A stretch of DNA of 11,304 bases from contig JBBCIP010000027.1 in the NCBI GenBank assembly GCA_037189785.1, forward strand, positions 1 to 11,304, read 5' to 3'. A model generated the notes under the pieces. That model ran no database searches and was not told the DNA's origin. It saw only the letters and a program-made list of their open reading frames with translations. This stretch comes from Govanella sp037189785 (GTDB lineage: Bacteria > Pseudomonadota > Alphaproteobacteria > Sphingomonadales > Govanellaceae). A program made the translations under genes and the position numbers. Of the stretch, positions 6,544 to 11,304 are shown piece after piece (position 1 is the stretch's first letter; every line of letters begins with the position of its first letter).

Positions 6544-7269
6544 ATGTTACGTCAAATGTCTGCCCTAGCTTTGGTCGCTGTGACTTTATCCGCCTGTGGT
6601 GCCGCAAGCCGCATCGGTGATATCGGTAAAGCCCCTGATATGAACCCGATCGCCGGCAATGTCATGGCGCCACCGGCATCACACAATGCCTTTCAATCGA
6701 TGCCCGACGCATCGATGGAAACGCATGCAGCCGCTGCACAACGGAATTCGCTGTGGCGTGCCGGATCCCGTCAATTCTTCAAAGATGCCCGTGCCTCAAA
6801 GATCGGCGATATCTTGACCGTCAATATCGATATCAACGATCGCGCCAAGGTCGACAACACCACCACCCGTAGCCGCACCAACAACAACAGTGCCTCCATT
6901 CCGTCATTCCCATTCGGTCTGGATAAAGCCGGTGATCTTGTGAATGCCGGCAGCAACACCGCCAACAAAGGCAGCGGATCGGTCAATCGCAGTGAAGCTA
7001 TTTCTTTGACGATCGCCGCCGTCGTCACCCAGGTGCTCCCGAACGGCAATTTGGTGATCCAGGGCCGCCAACAAGTCCGCGTCAATTACGAAATGCGTGA
7101 TCTGACCATCGCCGGTGTGGTCCGCCCCGAAGACATCAGCGGCGTCAACACCGTAAAACACACCCAAATTGCCGAAGCCCGGGTGTCCTACGGCGGCAAA
7201 GGTCAAATCACCGATCTGCAACAGCCTGGATATGGTCAGCAGCTTTATGAAATCCTGATGCCGTTCTAG
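6544..7269 (+). CDS. flgH: Flagellar L-ring lipoprotein FlgH
   Basis: Outer-membrane lipoprotein that forms the L-ring bushing around the rod. The 241-aa product starts with a lipoprotein signal, MLRQMSALALVAVTLSAC, with lipobox LSAC and Cys18 as the modified residue. Family segments include LWRAGSRQFFKDARASKIGD, ILTVNIDINDRAKVDN, VTQVLPNGNLVIQGRQQVRV and the C-terminal GYGQQLYEILMPF. The stretch NQVE-like core of E. coli FlgH is replaced by RDLTIAGVVRPEDISGVNTV, which is typical of the family's end domain. GGAG lies 8 nt upstream of the ATG. It is the last gene of flgFGAH and is followed about 120 nt later by a bidirectional terminator. Confidence 0.96.
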   Translation: MLRQMSALALVAVTLSACGAASRIGDIGKAPDMNPIAGNVMAPPASHNAFQSMPDASMETHAAAAQRNSLWRAGSRQFFKDARASKIGDILTVNIDINDRAKVDNTTTRSRTNNNSASIPSFPFGLDKAGDLVNAGSNTANKGSGSVNRSEAISLTIAAVVTQVLPNGNLVIQGRQQVRVNYEMRDLTIAGVVRPEDISGVNTVKHTQIAEARVSYGGKGQITDLQQPGYGQQLYEILMPF

Positions 7270-7389
7270 GACAATTATCTAAAATCTACGATCCGTGTTT
7301 GAGACATACTCCGCGACCACTCGGATCGCTATACCACCACTCTGTTTGCCTATCGTTTGCCATTACTTGAGTTACATCCTCGAAGCGAC
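7270..7389. other. Non-coding leader to the terminator after flgH
   Basis: First part of the 349-nt gap between the convergent flgH and dksA genes. I see no gene or RNA here. The remainder of the gap holds the terminator, palindromic repeat and 34-bp duplication listed separately. Confidence 0.6.
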
Positions 7390-7424
7390 AAAAAAAGCCA
7401 TCCTAGAACGGGATGGCTTTTTTT
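7390..7424. terminator. Bidirectional terminator between flgH and dksA
   Basis: Stem GCCATCC (7397-7403) and GGATGGC (7411-7417) with a 7-nt loop, flanked by seven A (7390-7396) and seven T (7418-7424). It gives a T-tract on either strand and so can stop both the flgFGAH transcript and the convergent dksA transcript. Confidence 0.92.
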
Positions 7425-7469
7425 ATGTCATGAGTTTCGATCTGAAATAAGCAACACCATGCCACCGTC

Positions 7470-7550
7470 ATTGCCGGGCTCGACCCGGCAATCCATCATC
7501 GGTTACGTTGTGCGGATGGCACCATGGACCACCGGATCGAGCCCGATGGT
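7470..7550. repeat. REP/BIME-like palindromic element, single copy
   Basis: Two 23-nt palindromes separated by 35 nt. The first (7470-7492) has arms ATTGCCGGG and CCCGGCAAT; the second (7528-7550) is imperfect, with arms ACCACCGG and CCGATGGT. The same two-palindrome layout and the same 35-nt spacing recur in the tandem array at 11059-11304, so this is a dispersed family. Similar elements are common between convergent genes in alphaproteobacteria. Confidence 0.8.
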
Positions 7551-7570
7551 GACAGGTTTGAAAACACGCT

Positions 7571-7627
7571 ATGGCGCAACGATGTCAGTCGTCCCACGCA
7601 CTTGATGGCGCGACGATGTCAGTCGTC
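7571..7627. repeat. 34-bp-period duplication of the dksA 3' end
   Basis: A 23-nt segment beginning ATGGCGC and ending CGATGTCAGTCGTC occurs at 7571-7593 and, with one base changed, at 7605-7627. The second copy contains the dksA stop codon and the last codons (RDD). Each copy holds a small GACGA/TCGTC inverted repeat. It appears to be a local duplication of the gene end. Confidence 0.7.
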
Positions 7628-8035
7628 GCGGTGGACCTTTTCCTGCCGTTCGTGGGCTTCTTGAGCTTCGAGCGTCATGGTTGCGATCGGCCGGGCTTCC
7701 AAACGGTCAAGGCTGATCGGTTCGCCGGTCACTTCGCAGTAGCCATATTCACCGGTTCGGATCCGTTCCAACGCAGCGTCGATCTTTGAAATCACCTTGC
7801 GTTGACGATCTCTGGTCCGCAATTCCAAAGACCAATCGGTCTCGGTCGAGGCGCGATCGGCCACATCCGGTTCTTTGAGGCTGTCTTCTTGCAAATGCTG
7901 CAAGGTTTCCTTAGATTCGCGAAGGATTTCCTCTTTCCAATCCAACAACTTACGTCGGAAGTACTCAAGTTGCTGCGAGTTCATGAAGGGCTCGCTATCA
8001 CTCGGCTTATACCCCGATGGCAATTCAACCGCCAT
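7619..8035 (-). CDS. dksA: DksA-family transcription factor with degenerate zinc finger
   Basis: Binds RNA polymerase through the secondary channel and, with ppGpp, adjusts transcription. The 138-aa product keeps the coiled-coil tip acidic residues and alanine (D57, D60, A62 in PDVADRA) and the SLELRTRDRQRKVISKID helix. It also keeps YGYCEVTGEPISLDRLEARP in the C-terminal domain. The four zinc ligands of E. coli DksA are replaced by C100, T103, T121 and A124 at the same 2-17-2 spacing. This one-cysteine form is known from alphaproteobacterial DksA such as that of Rhodobacter sphaeroides. AAAGG lies 8 nt before the ATG. The gene is monocistronic and convergent with flgH. A general regulator within a flagellar cluster is probably a shared neighbourhood rather than a flagellum-specific protein. 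Confidence 0.93.
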   Translation of the reverse strand: MAVELPSGYKPSDSEPFMNSQQLEYFRRKLLDWKEEILRESKETLQHLQEDSLKEPDVADRASTETDWSLELRTRDRQRKVISKIDAALERIRTGEYGYCEVTGEPISLDRLEARPIATMTLEAQEAHERQEKVHRDD

Positions 8036-8199
8036 ATTGAATACCTTTATTATCTATGGACGCGTCGTCACGATAAAATGGACGAGTCACCGACTTTTTC
8101 CGTCACCCTGCCCGCCCAAGGTTGTGGGGTTATATAAATAATAAGCTGCGCTCCGGCAAGACGCTTTGTCGGTACGGCTAAAGTGGCGGAATTTGGGGC

Positions 8200-8628
8200 T
8201 TAAAATCCGAGCTTGGCCAATTCGATTTCGGCGCGGAGCTCGATCTCGGCCAGAATCTCATCCAAACGAGAGTCTTGAGTGGATTGGCGTTGGCCGCGCA
8301 CCTTAGCCGATATGGAGCGTAGATCCTGGACCGAAATCGTCCCCAGAACCAACCCCCGTTGCAGGGTCTCCAAATCTTTCAGCATATCTTCAGCTCGGGC
8401 CAATCCTTTGGACCGGCCCATGGTCGCATCCGGCGCTTCCTGTAAAGATAATAGTCCGCCGACGGTCGCGATTGGGGCCATCCCGGCCAAGGAAGAGGCG
8501 CCACCGGCGCTATGGCTTTCAAGTTCAGACCGGAAGCTCGACCCGCTGGCACGGCTCTCCCGCTTCCGGTTAACCCCGGATGACGAGCCGATTGGGCCGC
8601 TTCCACTGATTTTCACAGCAAACCCCAT
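8200..8628 (-). CDS. fliX: Flagellar assembly regulator FliX
   Basis: Class II flagellar assembly protein. In Caulobacter, FliX acts on the sigma-54 activator FlbD and couples completion of early structures to class III gene expression. The 142-aa product begins MGFAVKISGSGPIG, has a variable Ser/Gly-rich middle, then GLLSLQEAPDATMGRSKGLA. The C-terminal half carries the family features (AEDMLKDLETLQRGLVLGTI, then LDEILAEIELRAEIELAKLGF). The start is the ATG at 8628; the frame reaches a TTG four codons earlier, and neither has a strong ribosome site. It is divergent from flgI, as in Caulobacter, and has a perfect CtrA-type box about 77 nt upstream. The cell should therefore encode FlbD outside this window. 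Confidence 0.88.
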   Translation of the reverse strand: MGFAVKISGSGPIGSSSGVNRKRESRASGSSFRSELESHSAGGASSLAGMAPIATVGGLLSLQEAPDATMGRSKGLARAEDMLKDLETLQRGLVLGTISVQDLRSISAKVRGQRQSTQDSRLDEILAEIELRAEIELAKLGF

Positions 8629-8704
8629 GAGAACTACCAACTAAAACGATGGTACTCGGTCAGCCGAGACCACGCTGTAATGAGGTTACTGTGGCAAGCT
8701 GTGG

Positions 8705-8719
8705 TTAACATCATCTTAA
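8705..8719 (-). promoter_or_regulatory. CtrA-type box upstream of fliX
   Basis: Exact TTAA-N7-TTAA; on the minus strand it ends TTAACC, the extended CtrA half site. It lies about 77 nt before the fliX ATG, consistent with a box over a -35 region and a short leader. Binding is inferred. Confidence 0.65.
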
Positions 8720-8726
8720 AAGGCTG

Positions 8727-8759
8727 GGCAAAACTTACCGCCCTGCGGCAAAGCTTACC
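8727..8759 (+). promoter_or_regulatory. Paired putative FlbD enhancer elements upstream of flgI
   Basis: GGCAAAACTTACC (8727-8739) and GGCAAAGCTTACC (8747-8759) are direct repeats, 12 of 13 identical and offset by exactly 20 bp, about two helical turns, so bound proteins would face the same side. They lie 68-100 nt upstream of the flgI -24 element. The core resembles the CGGCAAA-containing ftr elements bound by FlbD in Caulobacter, as I remember them. Confidence 0.55.
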
Positions 8760-8807
8760 CTGTAAAAATCACCGCTTTTTAGCCCTAAATCTTATTTTTT
8801 CCAATTA

Positions 8808-8820
8808 TATCAATGGCTAG
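8808..8820 (+). promoter_or_regulatory. IHF-like site upstream of flgI
   Basis: TATCAATGGCTAG matches WATCAA-N4-TTR with one mismatch, after an A/T-rich stretch (8763-8810). It lies between the paired enhancer elements and the sigma-54 promoter. Confidence 0.4.
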
Positions 8821-8825
8821 AGTTT

Positions 8826-8840
8826 TGGCACGGATCTCGC
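8826..8840 (+). promoter_or_regulatory. Sigma-54 promoter of flgI-flgJ-flgN
   Basis: TGGCACGGATCTCGC has GG (8827-8828) and GC (8839-8840) exactly 10 nt apart and the same TGGCACGG -24 block as the flgF promoter. Transcription would begin near 8851-8852, which is on top of the longest possible flgI start and therefore favours the ATG at 8887. Confidence 0.85.
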
Positions 8841-8886
8841 AACGCGGGATATGAATTTTTCTGTGTGGAAGGTTAGGTTGCGCATA

Positions 8887-10077
8887 ATGCCATTCATCTC
8901 CCAGATCATGCCTCGCCAATTTGCGGCAAAAACGCTGCAAAAGGCTCAGTGCGGTTTTAAAGCTGCGATCAAAGCCGGTTTGCTTGCGGCCGCTGTGGTC
9001 ACCTTGTCCTGGCCAAGCCAAGACACCGCGGCGAAATCCCGGATTAAGGATATCGTCTCGTTTGAAGGGGTCCGCGATAACGTATTGGTCGGCTACGGCC
9101 TGGTGGTCGGTTTGGACGGCACCGGCGACACCATACGGAATTCCCCATTCACACGGCAAAGCTTGGAGGCCATGCTTGAGCGGCTGGGTGTCAACACCCG
9201 CAACACCGACATGAAAACTCAAAACGTCGCCGCCGTGATGGTGACCGCCAATTTGCCGGGGTTTAGCCGTCACGGCTCCCGCGTCGACATCACCGTCAGT
9301 TCGTTGGGCGATGCCAAGAATTTAAAAGGCGGCACTTTGTTGGTGACCCCGTTGATGGGCGCCGACGGGGAAGTCTACGCCATCGGACAAGGCCCGGTGC
9401 AAATCGCCGGTTTTGCCGCCAAGGGCGACGCCGCATCCATCACACAAGGTGTGCCGACATCCGGACGGATCCCCAACGGGGCGATCATCGAACGCGAAAT
9501 CGGCTTCAACATGAATGCACTGAGCAGCGTTCGCCTGCAGTTGAAAAGCCCCGACTTCACAACCGCCGGCCGCATCGCGACCGTCATCAACAATCATTTA
9601 GGCACGGCCGCCGCGGCCCCGCTTGATCCCGGCACGGTCGAACTGCAACGCCCCAGCAACTATGCCTATGACATGGTGTCGTTGTTGACCCAGATCGAAC
9701 AACTGACTGTGCAACCTGATCAACGGGCGCGTATCGTGATCGATGACCGGTCCGGCGTGATTGTGATCGGCTCCGACGTACGGGTCAGCGAAGTGGCGAT
9801 CTCGCAAGGGAACTTGACCATCAGCGTGACCGAGACACCACAAGTGTCACAACCGAACGCCTTCTCCGAAGGCGGTGAAACCGTGGTCGTCCCGCGCACC
9901 CAATTAGAAGTGGACGATGGCAGCGACAAAAAGCTGATGATCATGCGCTCTGGTGTCAATTTGCAACAGCTCGTCGATGGCTTGAATGCTTTGGGGGTCG
10001 GCCCGCGCGATATGATCTCGATCCTGCAAGCGTTGAAAGCCGCAGGAGCCTTGCAAGCCGATATCGAGGTGATTTGA
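8887..10077 (+). CDS. flgI: Flagellar P-ring protein FlgI
   Basis: Periplasmic P-ring subunit, the bushing around the rod at the peptidoglycan. The 396-aa product has an N-terminal signal region with hydrophobic core AGLLAAAVVTLSW (about 30-42) and likely cleavage near TAAKSRIKDI. Next comes the family hallmark GVRDNVLVGYGLVVGLDGTG (61-80), and further on NVAAVMVTANLPGF, GSRVDITVSSLGDAKNLKGG and TLLVTPLMGADGEVYAIGQG. The C-terminal end is VDGLNALGVGPRDMISILQA followed by LKAAGALQADIEVI. The frame opens at an ATG at 8851, but the sigma-54 promoter places the transcript start there, so I chose the ATG at 8887 (8908 is also possible). It is the first gene of flgI-flgJ-flgN, and its stop overlaps the next ATG. 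Confidence 0.95.
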   Translation: MPFISQIMPRQFAAKTLQKAQCGFKAAIKAGLLAAAVVTLSWPSQDTAAKSRIKDIVSFEGVRDNVLVGYGLVVGLDGTGDTIRNSPFTRQSLEAMLERLGVNTRNTDMKTQNVAAVMVTANLPGFSRHGSRVDITVSSLGDAKNLKGGTLLVTPLMGADGEVYAIGQGPVQIAGFAAKGDAASITQGVPTSGRIPNGAIIEREIGFNMNALSSVRLQLKSPDFTTAGRIATVINNHLGTAAAAPLDPGTVELQRPSNYAYDMVSLLTQIEQLTVQPDQRARIVIDDRSGVIVIGSDVRVSEVAISQGNLTISVTETPQVSQPNAFSEGGETVVVPRTQLEVDDGSDKKLMIMRSGVNLQQLVDGLNALGVGPRDMISILQALKAAGALQADIEVI

Positions 10078-10412
10078 TGGACATCCTGTCAAATCTGGTC
10101 GGTGCCGGTTTCGAGGCCGCACGGACCAGCAAAATGGCCGAAGTCGAAACGGCGGCACAAACTGCCGCCCGGCTTAAGAACGAACAACAGATCAAAGACA
10201 CAGCCCTAAGCTTTGAGCAAATGTTTCTATCGCAAATGCTGCAACACATGAATGAAGGCATCGAGCCGGATTCCATGTTCGGCGGCGGGCACAGCGAGAA
10301 AATGTTTCAAAGCTTGATGAACGACGAATACGCCAAAGAAATCACCAAACGCGGTGGTATCGGCGTAGCCGATGCTGTCGAACGATATTTATTACAACTA
10401 CAAGAGGTGTAA
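10077..10412 (+). CDS. flgJ: Rod-binding protein, FlgJ N-terminal domain only (CheL-type)
   Basis: Rod-capping or rod-binding protein needed for rod assembly. The 111-aa product matches only the N-terminal half of enterobacterial FlgJ: SFEQMFLSQMLQHM (45-58), then SMFGGGHSEKMFQSL and YAKEITKRGGIGVADAVERY. The muramidase half is absent, as is normal in alphaproteobacteria (named CheL in some), so a separate enzyme must open the peptidoglycan. The ATG at 10077 overlaps the flgI stop as TGATG and has GAGG 7 nt upstream within flgI, so translation is probably coupled. It lies between flgI and the flgN-like gene. Confidence 0.92.
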   Translation: MDILSNLVGAGFEAARTSKMAEVETAAQTAARLKNEQQIKDTALSFEQMFLSQMLQHMNEGIEPDSMFGGGHSEKMFQSLMNDEYAKEITKRGGIGVADAVERYLLQLQEV

Positions 10413-10414
10413 CG

Positions 10415-10921
10415 ATGACCACCGCATCTTTTTCGCAAACAGGCCAAGCCCAAATCGGGCAAGAGCCCATCCATCATTTTATTGAGGACGCCCGCAATCC
10501 GTTGGTTGCTTTGATGGGGCTGACAAAGCGTTTGGTCGAAGTGATCGTTGCCGAGAACGCCGTTCTCAACAACAGAAAACGGGCCAGCGACGCCAAACAT
10601 CTGATCGAAGAAAAAAGCCGTCTGGCGTCTGCCTATGCCCGCGAGATGGATGTGATGCGCAAAAACGGCGGTGCCCGTGCCTTTGGTACAGCCGATCAAC
10701 TCCGCGAATTAAAGCGCGAAACAGCTGCATTCCATCAAATCCTCGATGATCATAAGCAAATCGTCGAACGCGCTCGTACCTTGACGGAAGGCATGCTGAA
10801 AGCGGTCGGCGATGAAGTCGCGAAGCGCAATCAACCGGCCCAAGGCTACAACAAAACGGCAGCCCCGGCCAAACCACGGATAGCCACACCGACCAGCTTG
10901 ACGTTGAATGAAGTGATATAA
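10415..10921 (+). CDS. flgN: FlgN-like flagellar export chaperone
   Basis: Probable cytoplasmic chaperone for hook-filament junction proteins (FlgK and FlgL in other bacteria). The 168-aa product is almost wholly helical. A leading segment, PLVALMGLTKRLVEVIVAEN, is followed by AVLNNRKRASDAKHLIEEK and SRLASAYAREMDVMRKNGG, then FHQILDDHKQIVERARTLTE. This fits the antiparallel-helix FlgN fold. An Ala/Pro linker leads to a short C-terminal motif, TSLTLNEVI, of the kind seen in alphaproteobacterial homologues. It has no signal peptide. The ATG is 2 nt past the flgJ stop and follows an AAGAGGTG. FlgN sequences diverge strongly, so the name rests on helix pattern, length and position more than on residue matches. 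Confidence 0.72.
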   Translation: MTTASFSQTGQAQIGQEPIHHFIEDARNPLVALMGLTKRLVEVIVAENAVLNNRKRASDAKHLIEEKSRLASAYAREMDVMRKNGGARAFGTADQLRELKRETAAFHQILDDHKQIVERARTLTEGMLKAVGDEVAKRNQPAQGYNKTAAPAKPRIATPTSLTLNEVI

Positions 10922-10954
10922 TCCCGCATAATTACGGCATTTGAAACAACAAAG

Positions 10955-10986
10955 GCCCGCATCGCTCTGAACCGATGCGGGCTTTT
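10955..10986 (+). terminator. Rho-independent terminator after the flgN-like gene
   Basis: Perfect 10-bp stem GCCCGCATCG (10955-10964) and CGATGCGGGC (10973-10982), an 8-nt loop, then four T. It lies 33 nt past the stop of the flgN-like gene and ends the flgI operon. Confidence 0.9.
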
Positions 10987-11058
10987 GCCATAATAATGGA
11001 TATCAAGCGGCAATCGTTGCCGAAGCGATCTTCCTTATTCTCAAAAATACTTCCCGTT
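10987..11058. other. Non-coding spacer before the tandem repeats
   Basis: Between the terminator and the repeat array I see no gene, RNA or regulatory pattern. The remainder of the 383-nt stretch without a gene at the right edge is the 114-bp repeat array. Confidence 0.6.
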
Positions 11059-11304
11059 ATTGCCGGGCTTGACCCGGCAATCCAAATTCCGTCTCGCTGT
11101 GCCGCTCGCGCCGTAGACCACCGGGTCACGCCCGGTGGTGACGATCTAAACTGTCATGTCCCAGATGATGTCATTGCCGGGATTGACCCGATAACCCGAA
11201 TTCCGTCTCGCTGTGCCGCTCGCGCCATAGACCACCGGGTCACGCCCGGTGGTGACGATCTAAACTGTCATGTCCCAAATGATGTCATTGCCGGACTTGA
11301 TCCG
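11059..11304. repeat. 114-bp tandem repeat array of palindromic REP-like units
   Basis: Units start at 11059, 11173 and 11287, a period of exactly 114 bp; the third is cut by the window end. Each full unit has a first palindrome (11059-11081, arms ATTGCCGGG and CCCGGCAAT, degenerate in the second unit) and a second one (11117-11139 and 11231-11253, arms ACCACCGGG and CCCGGTGGT, perfect). Constant flanking sequence includes ACGATCTAAACTGTCATGTC. The palindrome spacing (35 nt) equals that of the single element at 7470-7550. Conservation between units is high, so the duplication is recent. Confidence 0.88.

Noticed and set aside
7357..7605. Small plus-strand open frame in the flgH-dksA gap
   Set aside because: It runs straight through the bidirectional terminator and the palindromic repeat and has no ribosome site or recognisable protein features.
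11059..11304. CRISPR array
   Set aside because: The unit is 114 bp and nearly identical throughout, with no alternating short repeats and unique spacers, and no cas genes are present.

Overview
The window is a flagellar and chemotaxis gene cluster from an alphaproteobacterium, most likely of the Rhodospirillales type. This rests on the gene set (FliX, a MotE-like protein next to a DUF6468-type protein, a rod-binding FlgJ without a muramidase domain, and a DksA with a one-cysteine 'zinc finger'), on CtrA-type TTAA-N7-TTAA boxes, and on dispersed palindromic repeats of a kind common in alphaproteobacterial intergenic DNA. The species cannot be named from the sequence.

Layout. The left half is on the minus strand: fliL, fliM, a DUF6468-like gene and motE form a tight operon (about 4175 down to 1056) that ends at a hairpin terminator. 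It is followed by cheZ (793-65), which has its own upstream CtrA-type box. From 4461 the plus-strand operon flgF-flgG-flgA-flgH (rod, P-ring chaperone, L-ring) runs to a bidirectional terminator near 7400. It converges on dksA (minus); the gap holds a palindromic repeat element and a small duplication of the dksA tail. Next comes fliX (minus), divergent from the plus-strand operon flgI-flgJ-flgN-like, which ends at a terminator near 10970. The right edge holds a 114-bp tandem repeat that is cut off by the window end.

How it works together. The proteins cover the switch (FliM), stator and chaperone functions (FliL, MotE), the rod (FlgF, FlgG, FlgJ), the P- and L-rings (FlgI with chaperone FlgA; FlgH), an export chaperone (FlgN-like), CheY-P dephosphorylation (CheZ) and the assembly checkpoint (FliX). 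I see no unknown gene system. The most striking content is regulatory. The two divergent promoter regions (fliL/flgF and fliX/flgI) share one order of elements: minus-strand gene, CtrA-type box, a GGCAAA-type 13-mer that I read as an FlbD enhancer, an IHF-like site, a sigma-54 -24/-12 promoter, and a plus-strand gene. This matches the class II / class III flagellar hierarchy known from Caulobacter. The assignment of the elements is inference, but the sequence matches are directly visible.

Several starts were moved from the longest reading frame to internal ATGs: cheZ, motE, fliL, flgF, flgA, fliX, flgI and flgJ. The reasons are given per gene.
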